A stretch of 64,000 nt of DNA from Rothia sp. HMSC078H08 (GTDB lineage Bacteria; Actinomycetota; Actinomycetes; Actinomycetales; Micrococcaceae), in contig NZ_KV795256.1 of assembly GCF_001808955.1 (NCBI RefSeq), forward strand, positions 12,835 to 76,834, in the 5' to 3' direction. Position 1 is the stretch's first letter. Each line of letters starts with the position of its first letter. A program made the position numbers and the translations under genes. Positions 56,928 to 64,000 of the stretch are shown piece after piece. The notes under the pieces are model-generated. The model ran no database searches. It was not told the origin of the DNA and saw nothing but the letters and a program-made list of their open reading frames with translations.

Positions 56928-57225
56928 TGCTGTACTCCTTGGTGTTGGTTTGGGAGCGCGTCGGTGCGCTGTGTCCCTTAGCTGCTGCGCGGGGTTTTTA
57001 CCGGTACATGGGGTTTTACCGGTACATGGGGTACCGGGACATATGTTCCGGTGTGTATCTCTCTGGCGCATACTTGCCAGATCCATAGACGCCCGATAAT
57101 GCCTGATAAATCCCGGTAAGCCCGGTGCGCGGGTTGTTTCAGTTTAACCGGTACTACGGCCCAGTTCCACGGTGAAGAGTCAATAGTTCTCTTCGTGAAA
57201 CTGAGCCGCGTACCGTTCAGCCGTG
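56928..57225 (-). other. trpE leader region with short direct repeats
   Basis: 298 bases. On the minus strand ATGTACCGGTAA occurs twice, 18 bases apart (57027-57016 and 57009-56998), each a complete Met-Tyr-Arg-stop mini-frame. There is no tryptophan-rich leader peptide. An imperfect hairpin lies at about 57144-57212 (GCTCAGTTTCACG / CGTGGAACTGGGC cores) and may end the riboflavin operon. Confidence 0.5.
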
Positions 57226-57702
57226 TTAGTTGCTGAACTGCTTGAGGGTTGCTGCGGTCTGCAGTGCCGCCGCGGTCGCCTCGTAGCCCTTGTCTTCGTT
57301 GGAGCCTTCCAGGCCTGCACGGTCGAGTGCCTGCTGCTCGTTATCGCAGGTGAGCACGCCGAAGCCGATGGGGCGGCCGGTCAGCACGGACACGTCGGTC
57401 AGGCCGTTGGTTGCGCCCTGGCAGACGTAGTCGAAGTGGGGGGTGCCGCCACGGATAACCACGCCGAGCGCGACGATTGCGTCGAACTTTTCAGCGAGGC
57501 GGGTTGCTGCGACGGGCAGCTCGAAGGTGCCGGGAACGCGCACGAGGGTCGGCTCGATACCTGCGTCGCGTGCTGCACGCTGCGCACCGTCGATGAGGCC
57601 GTCCATGACCTGGGTGTGCCAGCTTGCCGCTACGATTGCGAGCTTGAAGCCCTTGTAGTCTTCGGGGTTGAGGGTGGTGTCTGCTGCGCCTACGCCGCTC
57701 AT
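57226..57702 (-). CDS. ribH: 6,7-dimethyl-8-ribityllumazine synthase
   Basis: 158 residues. Motifs: [13 protein letters not shown] (aromatic/ribityl pocket), [34 protein letters not shown] with the catalytic histidine, and [17 protein letters not shown]. It joins the pyrimidine product and dihydroxybutanone phosphate to make lumazine and forms large cages. Last gene of the rib operon, 57 bases after ribA. Confidence 0.96.
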   Translation of the reverse strand: MSGVGAADTTLNPEDYKGFKLAIVAASWHTQVMDGLIDGAQRAARDAGIEPTLVRVPGTFELPVAATRLAEKFDAIVALGVVIRGGTPHFDYVCQGATNGLTDVSVLTGRPIGFGVLTCDNEQQALDRAGLEGSNEDKGYEATAAALQTAATLKQFSN

Positions 57703-57759
57703 AGTGTTCTCCTTGTGGGTTTTGGGGTTTTGAAAAATTAGGGGTTTGCAGGGGTGCCG

Positions 57760-58596
57760 CTACGCGCTTTTGAGCACGTGGCGCATGCGCTCACGCTTGG
57801 TCTGCAGATAGTGTGCGTTCTCGACTCGGGCGGGAATTTCATCCGGGATGAGTTCGGTGACCTGCAGGCCGAGGCTTTCGAGCGCCTCCTGCTTGGCGGG
57901 GTTGTTGGTCACGAGCCTCAGCTCGTTCACACCGAGTTCCTGCAGAATCAGTGCCGCCTGCGAGTAGTCGCGCATATCGCCGTCCAGGCCGAGCGCCAGG
58001 TTCGCGTCGAGCGTGTCGAGCCCGGCATCCTGTAGCGCGTAGGCGCGGAGCTTGTTGACCAGGCCGATGCCGCGTCCTTCGTGGTTACGCACGTAGATGA
58101 GGTACCCGCCGGTGCGGCCAATGATGCGCAGGCCGTTCTCCAGCTGGGGGCCGCAATCGCATCGGAATGAACCGAAAATATCGCCGGTGGCGCATTCGGA
58201 GTGGATGCGCACCGCGGGCGCTCCCCCGTCCTCGGCGGGTACGGGGGTGCCGTCACGGTCGAGGGCACGGGCACTGAGATGCTCGGCGCCGTCTGCAAAT
58301 CGCCAGGCGCGCAGGCCGAACACACCCTGCGGGGTGGGTACGGCGACCTCTTCGGTGCTTTCTACCAGCAGCGGGCTGGGGTTGGGCACCATGTCGAGGG
58401 GGCTGACTCGGTAGCCTTCAGCGAGCTGGGAGGCGATGCGCAAGGATTCGGCGCTGAGCTCTTCAACCTGCGCCTCAACCGACTCGACCAAGGTGTCCGC
58501 TGAGGGGGTGCCCGGCTCTGCCAAGGTGACAGCCGCGGGGGTGCTCAGCTCTGCGGGAGTGCCTGGCGTTGCTTGGGTGTTAGGGGTTTCGCTCAT
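57760..58596 (-). CDS. ribA: GTP cyclohydrolase II (separate, not fused to RibB)
   Basis: 278 residues. The first 55 are Ala/Pro/Thr-rich and unlike the family. The catalytic domain (about 85-278) has RIHSECATGDIFGSFRCDCG (zinc cysteines), YVRNHEGRGIGLVNKLRAY, DANLALGLDGDMRDY and LVTNNPAKQEAL. In most actinobacteria this domain is fused behind RibB as RibBA; here it stands alone, while RibB is fused to riboflavin synthase just upstream. The start is 8 bases after that gene's stop. Confidence 0.95.
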   Translation of the reverse strand: MSETPNTQATPGTPAELSTPAAVTLAEPGTPSADTLVESVEAQVEELSAESLRIASQLAEGYRVSPLDMVPNPSPLLVESTEEVAVPTPQGVFGLRAWRFADGAEHLSARALDRDGTPVPAEDGGAPAVRIHSECATGDIFGSFRCDCGPQLENGLRIIGRTGGYLIYVRNHEGRGIGLVNKLRAYALQDAGLDTLDANLALGLDGDMRDYSQAALILQELGVNELRLVTNNPAKQEALESLGLQVTELIPDEIPARVENAHYLQTKRERMRHVLKSA

Positions 58597-58604
58597 GCGT
58601 TCTC

Positions 58605-59897
58605 CTACGCCTTAGCTACGTACTTGATGAGGTCTTCGATAGAGATCATGGGCAGGTTGTGCTCGGTGGCGAAGGCGCGCAGTGCGTCGAAACGCATCAT
58701 GGAGCCGTCGTCGTGCACGACCTCGGCGATAACGCCCACACCGGACAGGCCCGCCGCGAGGGAGAGTTCCACTGCGGCTTCGGTGTGGCCGGGGCGCTCC
58801 GCCACGCCGCCGTCAACGGCGCGCAGCGGGAAGATGTGGCCGGGGCGGGTGATATCCGCCGGGGTGGAGGCAGCGTCCGCGAGGATCTGCACGGTGCGTG
58901 CGCGATCTGCCGCGGAGATGCCGGTGCTCACGCCGGATGCCGCATCGCAGGAGACGGTGTAGGCGGTGCCCTTGGGGTCCTCGTTGTTGGTGACCATGGG
59001 CGGCAGGTTCATCTCGTCGGCACGCTTGTTGCTCAGGGGTGCGCAGACCACGCCGGAGGTGTAGCGGATCATGAAGCCCATCAGCTCGGGGGTTGCGTGC
59101 TCGGCAGCGAAAATGATGTCGCCTTCGTTTTCGCGGTCTTCGTCGTCGACGACGACCACGGCGCGACCTGCTGCGATAGCGTCCACTGCGGTCTGCACGC
59201 TGTCGAGGACGCTTGCGGCGTCGGCGCGACGCGGCGCAACCTGCTCACCGGAGTGTGCAGAGTCAGCCTGGGGCACGCCTGCGAACGCGGTCAGACGCTG
59301 CACGTACTTAGCGAGCGCATCGGTCTCAAGGTTCACGCTGTCGCCGACCTTGAGGGCTCCGAGGTTGGTTGCTTTCAGGGTTTCGGGAATCAGGCCGACC
59401 TCGAACCATGCGGGGGTTTCGCCGGGTGCAGATACCGCGGTGACGGTCAGGGACACACCAGAAACAGCGATGGAGCCCTTCTCAGCGAGCAGGGGTGCCA
59501 GTTCGGTGGGCAGGTTGAAACGCAGGGTGCTCCACGCCTCGTGCGCGGTGACGGATGCGAGGGTGCCCACCGCATCCACGTGGCCCTGCACGACGTGACC
59601 GTCGAGGCGGCCACCGGCAGGCAGGCAGCGCTCCAGGTTGACGGTGTCGCCGGGGTTCAGGTTGCCGAGGTTGGTGCGGCGCAGAGTCTCACCCATCGCG
59701 TAGGCGCGGAACTGGCCGGGCTGCAGCTGGTCGAGGTCGATAGCGGTGAGGCATACACCGTTGACGGCGAGGGATCCGCCGTGTTCGAGGTCGGCGACGA
59801 TGTCACCGGCGTTGAGGGTCAGGTAGGCTGCGTCGCTACCTTCGATGGGGGTGATGGATTCTACGGTGCCGAGGGCGCCAATGATTCCGGTAAACAT
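58605..59897 (-). CDS. Fusion of riboflavin synthase (RibE) and DHBP synthase (RibB)
   Basis: 430 residues from ATG 59897 with AAAGGA eight bases upstream. Residues 1-205 are riboflavin synthase: MFTGII start, two barrel repeats (GVCLTA ... [13 protein letters not shown] and GVSLTVT ... [11 protein letters not shown]). A 20-residue linker follows. Residues 226-430 are 3,4-dihydroxy-2-butanone-4-phosphate synthase: [18 protein letters not shown] (metal site), [38 protein letters not shown], and the [14 protein letters not shown] segment. One chain thus carries an early enzyme and the last enzyme of riboflavin synthesis. The usual RibB partner domain, RibA, is the next gene. Confidence 0.94.
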   Translation of the reverse strand: MFTGIIGALGTVESITPIEGSDAAYLTLNAGDIVADLEHGGSLAVNGVCLTAIDLDQLQPGQFRAYAMGETLRRTNLGNLNPGDTVNLERCLPAGGRLDGHVVQGHVDAVGTLASVTAHEAWSTLRFNLPTELAPLLAEKGSIAVSGVSLTVTAVSAPGETPAWFEVGLIPETLKATNLGALKVGDSVNLETDALAKYVQRLTAFAGVPQADSAHSGEQVAPRRADAASVLDSVQTAVDAIAAGRAVVVVDDEDRENEGDIIFAAEHATPELMGFMIRYTSGVVCAPLSNKRADEMNLPPMVTNNEDPKGTAYTVSCDAASGVSTGISAADRARTVQILADAASTPADITRPGHIFPLRAVDGGVAERPGHTEAAVELSLAAGLSGVGVIAEVVHDDGSMMRFDALRAFATEHNLPMISIEDLIKYVAKA

Positions 59898-60147
59898 GTA
59901 TGCTTTCCTTTTCTCGCCGTGTCCGCCGGGGCGTCGTCGTTGAGGGCGACGGGCGGCGATGGTTTGTTCGTCGGTATAACTATACGTATTTTTCGAATAT
60001 TCCCCGTGACGGGGAGCTTTTGTGCCAGCATACGAACCAGCCGGCACAAACTAGCCGGGCGCCGGCGGGGGTTCCTTGAGGTACTACTCCCCCGCCCGCG
60101 CTCAACCCAAGCGGAGGCTAGTCCAGCCGCGACTAGTCCAGCCTCGG

Positions 60148-61458
60148 CTAATCTAATCTCGGTTCGGGCGCGTGGCAGGCGTCCAGCTTCGGCAGGGTAC
60201 GCCGCTCACCCGGTTCCTGCGCCGTTCCGCGAGGTGCCGGCACCAGGTGCGTTGCGGTGTCATTGCCGAGCACGCGCACCGCCGGGAACATGCCCAGGTC
60301 GTCCAGTTGCAGGCGCGGCGCCTGCGCGAGGGTGTCCACGAGCAGACGGTACACGGCACTCTTGCCCTGCCCCATGATCATGGGGGCGCGGTACCAGACC
60401 ATCTCGTCGATGAAGTCTTCACCGGCGAAGAGGCCGACCATGCCGGGGCCGCCCTCAATCATGAGGTGCCGCACCCCGCGGGCGTACAGCTCATCGAGCA
60501 GTTCGCGCGGGTCGTGGGTGAAGACCTGTAGGAAGTTCTGCGGGTCCGCCTCCACGCCTTCGGGCGGGTTGAGGCCGCGCACGCGGTAGTTCTCGGTAAT
60601 CTCGGTTTTGCCCATGACCACGCGCAGCGGCTGCTTCTCGAAGCGTTCCCCGTTGGCGTCGCGCGCGTCCAGGGTCGGGTCGTCCATGAGGGTGGTTCGG
60701 GTGCCGATCATGACGGCGTCGGCGCGGTGACGAATCAGGTGCCCGTCAATGCGCGCGGCGGGGCCGGTAATCCACTTGCTCGTGCCATCAGCAGCCGCGA
60801 TGAACCCGTCCAGGGTGGAGGCGCTCTTTGCGGTAATGAAGGGGCGGCGTTCGGCGGCGGCAATGAACCAGCGCTCATTCAGCTGGTAGGATGCGTTCGC
60901 GAACTCCTCCATGGCGTGCACGGTGACGCCCTGGGAGCGCAGGTAGGCGGCGCCTCCGGCAGCGTTTTCGGTGTCGTCGCTGTAGGCGTAGTAGAGTTCG
61001 CTGATGCCCGCCTCGGCGACGGCGTGGGAGCAGGGGCCGGTGCGTCCGGTATGGTTGCAGGGCTCGAGGCTCACGTACATGCGGGCGCCGGTGAGGTCGG
61101 TTCCCGCGGCTCGGGCGGCGGCGAGGGCGTCTGCTTCGGCGTGCGGGGTGCCTGCGCCTCGGTGGTAGCCCACGTGCAGCAGGTGCCCGTGCGCGTCAGT
61201 GATGACGGCGCCGACGAGGGGATTCGCGCCGCGAATACCCTGGCGTGCCGCCTGCAGTGCCAGGGTCATGGCTTCTGCGTGGCTGAGCTCCTGCTCGGGG
61301 CTGGGCAGCTGGAGGGTGCGTGCGGCGGGCAGCCCGGCGAGGTGGCCGTACTCCGCGGCGGAGTAGTCCGCATCGTTGCGCGGCGAAGATACGCTCGGGG
61401 TGACGGTTACGGGCAGGTGCGCGCTCGCCAGCACCTGCTGCGAGGGGTTCTGCGGCAT
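60148..61458 (-). CDS. ribD: Bifunctional riboflavin deaminase/reductase
   Basis: 436 residues; its ATG follows the stop of ribM with no gap (TAAATG). The deaminase domain (about 60-200) has the zinc motif TPHAEADAL and EPCNHTGRTGPCSHA. The reductase domain (about 205-420) has TAKSASTLDGFIA, ADAVMIGTRTTLMDDP, HLMIEGGPGMVGLF and ARVLG-like AVRVLGND. A 55-residue N-terminal extension is not in the core family. It carries out the second and third steps after RibA. A 250-base gap separates it from the next gene. Confidence 0.95.
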   Translation of the reverse strand: MPQNPSQQVLASAHLPVTVTPSVSSPRNDADYSAAEYGHLAGLPAARTLQLPSPEQELSHAEAMTLALQAARQGIRGANPLVGAVITDAHGHLLHVGYHRGAGTPHAEADALAAARAAGTDLTGARMYVSLEPCNHTGRTGPCSHAVAEAGISELYYAYSDDTENAAGGAAYLRSQGVTVHAMEEFANASYQLNERWFIAAAERRPFITAKSASTLDGFIAAADGTSKWITGPAARIDGHLIRHRADAVMIGTRTTLMDDPTLDARDANGERFEKQPLRVVMGKTEITENYRVRGLNPPEGVEADPQNFLQVFTHDPRELLDELYARGVRHLMIEGGPGMVGLFAGEDFIDEMVWYRAPMIMGQGKSAVYRLLVDTLAQAPRLQLDDLGMFPAVRVLGNDTATHLVPAPRGTAQEPGERRTLPKLDACHAPEPRLD

Positions 61459-62190
61459 TTATGCACGGCCCTTCTGCACGTCGGTTACTTCAACGGTCAC
61501 GTCGGGGAACTGGGTCTGTACCTGGGTCTTCTGCGCCTCCAGGTTGCGGGTGCGCCACCAGACGAAGAAACCAACCAGGGTGAAGCACCCGTAGAACACG
61601 TACATGAAGGAGGTCGCGTAGTAGCCTGCACTCCACAGCAGCGGCACGCCGACCAGGTCGACGGCAACCCAGATGAGCCAGAATTCAACCCAGCCGCGCG
61701 CCATGCCGTAGGTGGCGAGCAGCGAGCCGGTGAAGATCCAGGCGTCGGACCAGACGGGTTCGTAGGAGCCGAGGGCGCGGAAGATGGGGGTGAGTAGCAG
61801 GGTGCCTGCGACCATGGCGACAACCAGGCCTGCGCGTTCGGTGTTGGTAGCCCACTTGGGGATCACCGCGGCACCTTCGGAGGCGTCACCACCGGCGGCG
61901 CGGGTGGCGCGCCAACGGTGCCAGCCCCAGATGGACACGGCAATGAACATGATTTGGCGGCCTGCCTGGCCGAGCATGGTGACGGGGTGAGGGCTGCCGA
62001 CGAGGGCGCCCAGGAAGACGGTGAGGAGCAGCAGGTTGCCGAGAATGCCGACGGGCCACGCCCATACTTTGCGTCGCATGCCGCCGAGCGCCGATGCCAG
62101 GCCGAATGCGTTTCCGAGAACTTCGCGCACGAGGAGGGACTGATCCCCCACGTGAATTTGTGCGTCGAAGAGCCACCGCAAGATGTCCAT
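61459..62190 (-). CDS. ribM: PnuC-family riboflavin transporter (RibM/PnuX)
   Basis: 243 residues from ATG 62190 with GAGGAAAG six bases upstream. Seven or so spans with the PnuC/RibM layout: EVLGNAFGLASALGGMRRKVWAWPVGILGN, then WGWHRWRA, GWVEFWLIWVAVDLVGVPLL and YVFYGCFTLVGFFVWWR. Position as first gene behind an FMN riboswitch in a rib operon makes riboflavin (not nicotinamide riboside) the likely substrate, as in Corynebacterium RibM. Imports riboflavin by facilitated diffusion in known members. Confidence 0.9.
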   Translation of the reverse strand: MDILRWLFDAQIHVGDQSLLVREVLGNAFGLASALGGMRRKVWAWPVGILGNLLLLTVFLGALVGSPHPVTMLGQAGRQIMFIAVSIWGWHRWRATRAAGGDASEGAAVIPKWATNTERAGLVVAMVAGTLLLTPIFRALGSYEPVWSDAWIFTGSLLATYGMARGWVEFWLIWVAVDLVGVPLLWSAGYYATSFMYVFYGCFTLVGFFVWWRTRNLEAQKTQVQTQFPDVTVEVTDVQKGRA

Positions 62191-62350
62191 TGTTTCTTTC
62201 CTCTCTGAGTTGGACCGTGTTTCGGATGCGCTGTGTGCGCATCTGCGGCGGCTCCGGGGAGAGGAACAGAAAAGGGCGGCTACCGCGGGCATCTTATGGG
62301 GTGCCCGATTTATGGGATGGCCGGTATCCGTGGTGAGGCGGGAGCGGCGA

Positions 62351-62370
62351 TTCAGCCAACCGTGGCTGAA
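62351..62370 (-). repeat. Short hairpin in the ribM leader
   Basis: TTCAGCCA/TGGCTGAA, 8 bp with a 4-base loop, between the FMN riboswitch and ribM; a further GTGGCTGAAA copy follows. It may belong to the expression platform. Confidence 0.4.
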
Positions 62371-62554
62371 AACCGTGGCTGAAATCAGAGACTGCGATCG
62401 AGGGGAATAACGTACCGGCACCTACGAAAGGTGCCTCTCCCCTGCTACACAGAAAGCTGATGCTCTCTGAAACAACTGCGTTGGGTGCGCGATGCAAGCT
62501 GTCCCAAGGTTTCTCGGGCGGCTCGACAGAGTGCGCTCCTGCCTTTTTCTGCTC

Positions 62555-62746
62555 GTGCTACCTTCCATCCAGACTGTACTGTCGGCACCGGATTTTCACC
62601 GGTTCGGCCTCTCTTGCGGGCGGGCTTCTCTAGCGGAGTCTTGCATCCTGTGCGGATGCGAAGATTCGTATGATTTTTTGCCTGCCTGCGAGAGTGGTTC
62701 GCGGGCTGTGACCGCCGGTTCGGAATTTCACCGACCCCGGAGCACG
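62555..62746 (-). promoter_or_regulatory. FMN riboswitch (RFN element)
   Basis: On the minus strand: CGTGCTCCGGGGTCGGTGAA (about 62746-62727), TTCCGAACCGGCGGTCACAG, CCCGCGA, then AACCGGTGAAAATCCGGTGC, CGACAGTACAGTCTGGATGG and GAAGG ending near 62560. All conserved RFN segments are present in order. It controls ribM-ribD-ribEB-ribA-ribH. The gap to ribM is 364 bases, room for a terminator or anti-SD platform. Confidence 0.96.
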
Positions 62747-62758
62747 ATGTTGATACTG

Positions 62759-62764
62759 ATTATG
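62759..62764 (-). promoter_or_regulatory. Probable -10 element of the rib operon
   Basis: CATAAT (one mismatch to TATAAT) on the minus strand, 13 bases upstream of the RFN element. Confidence 0.5.
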
Positions 62765-62799
62765 CCACAGCGCACGCCGGGGGTTTAATTTGTTTTCTC

Positions 62800-63572
62800 T
62801 GGGATAATTTCCGTGACAAGATGACGTTTTATGACTGTACTCTCGGCGCATCTTCAAGACCCTCTCAACAAGCCCTCGCGGCAGCCACGTGCGGGACCGT
62901 TTTGGACCCGATTCTTCAATTTTCGGGAATGATTTATCACGGTTTCATAACGGTGGAGAGCACCAAACAGACCAAAGAGTTATGAGGACCTTCTGAGGGG
63001 TTACCAGAACACATTGAACACCCGTCAATACCTTTATGACAAGGAATTATAACAATAAGGTTAAATTATTGGTTTAAGGTTTACTCCAGGGGTGATTTAA
63101 GGTTATTCTTATCTACAGGAGCTCCCATCACCGATAAACCGGTTCCGTTGAGAGCGACATGATTCGGACCATCCGAGCACTCACGTCAAACCCTTAAGCT
63201 TCTGCCATTTGAAGCTGGAAGACTACTCCGTGGACTGCATTCTTTGGATAGTTTTCGACGCAGCATCTGCGCGCACTAAACTGCGCGGTTTATGCGGCAC
63301 ACGATGCTGAGGTGCTTCACCATCGGGAGGCAACCACACCGAATTGTTTTTCTCAACGGAACCGGCGTGGGAGCTCTTCCGAATAAACTTCCGGAAGATC
63401 GCATGGCGTGCGCCTTTGTATACCTGTACGAGGGGGCGTTGTGCGTGTCAAACGGTCATAAGCTCCCGTTCTTCTGTCGTCGCCTACCGTGGTGCGCGAT
63501 GGGGGTTACGGGAACCTTGCGGGATGGTTGATCCCGCGCGCTCTGCATTGTCTTGTGGAGTGTGGTGTGTTT
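62800..63572. other. Region without a convincing protein gene; possible RNA gene
   Basis: AT-rich to about 63120, with promoter-like TATAAC near 63046-63051 and repeated TTAAGGTT; then GC-richer with small hairpins (AGCTTC/GAAGCT near 63199-63218). The short frames here (up to 79 codons) lack ribosome sites and composition like a protein. A strong rightward terminator follows, implying a transcript. No match to tmRNA, RNase P or SRP RNA seen by eye. Confidence 0.4.
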
Positions 63573-63618
63573 GGGTGGCGTATTCGCAGTGCCGGAGCGA
63601 ATACGCCACCCGTTTTTA
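63573..63618 (+). terminator. Strong rightward terminator with no gene in front of it
   Basis: A perfect 15-bp stem (GGGTGGCGTATTCGC and complement; arms 63573-63587 and 63597-63611), 9-base loop, followed by GTTTTTAAC. Confidence 0.88.
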
Positions 63619-63649
63619 ACGTGTAAAACCCTGCCCACCCCAAACTCAG

Positions 63650-63760
63650 GCGAGCTGCACACGAAACTCAGCCCCAGACCAGCCTCATATACCCCAGACT
63701 GAGGCAAGCTAGCCTGAGAAGGAAACCCCGTACCAAGCCACCTATATTTCCCTACCTCAA
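63650..63760. repeat. Dispersed repeat, A part (two units)
   Basis: Two units like GGCAAGCTAGCCTGAGAAGG plus AACCCC near 63651 and 63703, as at 54136-54303. Confidence 0.65.
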
Positions 63761-63870
63761 GGGGATAGGCGACCTAGAGGGCGTGTACCGGACACGCAAA
63801 GCGGGGGCTCCGTCCTCAAGGCGCCCCAGCGCCGCAGAGGGGGCACTCCCCCGCGAGCGTGAACCGGTAT
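63761..63870. repeat. Dispersed hairpin repeat, B part, second copy
   Basis: GGGGATAGGCGACCTAGAGG to CCGGTATGCC; matches 54304-54415 closely, with differences in the spacers. Confidence 0.8.
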
Positions 63871-63890
63871 GCCGCTCTCTCAAACGCAAA

Positions 63891-63930
63891 GGTCGCCCGC
63901 GATAGTTACCTATCACGGGCGACCCTATTT
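63891..63930. terminator. Hairpin between repeat copies
   Basis: GGTCGCCCGCGATAG / CTATCACGGGCGACC, 15 bp with one mismatch, then CTATTTGTT. Terminator-like on the plus strand. Confidence 0.65.
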
Positions 63931-63966
63931 GTTACCAAGCCTATAGGGGCGCAGTCGGGAATGCAT

Positions 63967-64000
63967 AGCGGGGGCTCCGTCCTCGAAGCGCCCCCAGGCG
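63967..64000. repeat. Dispersed repeat, B part, third copy (cut by window end)
   Basis: AGCGGGGGCTCCGTCCTCGA ... CCCCCAGGCG, identical to 54343-54376; continues outside the window. Confidence 0.75.

Noticed and set aside
63292..63531. 79-codon plus-strand frame
   Set aside because: No ribosome site, odd composition, and overlapping alternative frames; the region fits a non-coding RNA better.

Overview
The window looks like a chromosomal segment of a moderately high-GC actinobacterium of the Micrococcaceae. The gene content (separate riboflavin and trp genes, PdtaR-type ANTAR regulator, actinobacterial-style RibA, ThiD-TenA fusion, qNOR) fits the genus Rothia best. This assignment is recognition from gene content, not a search result. 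No rRNA or tRNA gene was recognised. Most genes are ordinary housekeeping or metabolic genes, with one clear accessory island. Layout: 1-6.4 kb holds the end of a quinol nitric oxide reductase with a small metal-motif membrane protein, a stomatin-like protein, a DUF1275 protein, and a ThiD-TenA fusion behind a TPP riboswitch. 6.6-16.3 kb holds a two-gene ABC exporter with lopsided ATP sites, a Ski2-like helicase, a proline-iminopeptidase-like hydrolase, and a TerC protein behind a yybP-ykoY (Mn2+) riboswitch. 16.6-33.8 kb holds a Tat-exported protein, uvrB, an iron/cobalamin-type ABC importer (permease, ATPase, lipoprotein), a protein of unknown function, a YigZ protein, coaE, rpsA, polA and a DAACS symporter. 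33.8-35.6 kb holds a thioesterase, a small membrane protein and pdtaR. The accessory (defence) island runs from about 36.0 to 51.3 kb, between pdtaR and ftsY. It holds a PIN-like protein, a type I restriction-modification locus (hsdM, hsdS, hsdR), two paralogous proteins of 348 and 958 residues interleaved with the hsd genes, a PD-(D/E)XK DUF559-like protein and two multi-span membrane proteins. The 958-residue protein reads like a DNA N6-methyltransferase that has lost both catalytic motifs, and the 348-residue protein is its N-terminal part alone. HsdM itself carries TPPF where NPPF is expected. Six copies of one long hairpin repeat sit at gene boundaries only inside this island, and an exact TTACCCCGGGGTAA palindrome sits in three of its intergenic regions. 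These shared elements suggest one co-regulated module and are the most novel content of the window. From 51.3 kb on: ftsY, an MFS exporter, trpC and trpE, then the riboflavin operon ribM-ribD-rib(E-B fusion)-ribA-ribH, read leftward from an FMN riboswitch at 62.6-62.7 kb. The last 1.2 kb holds no convincing protein gene. It carries a strong rightward terminator that could end an unrecognised small RNA, followed by copies of a dispersed hairpin repeat also present at 54.3 kb.
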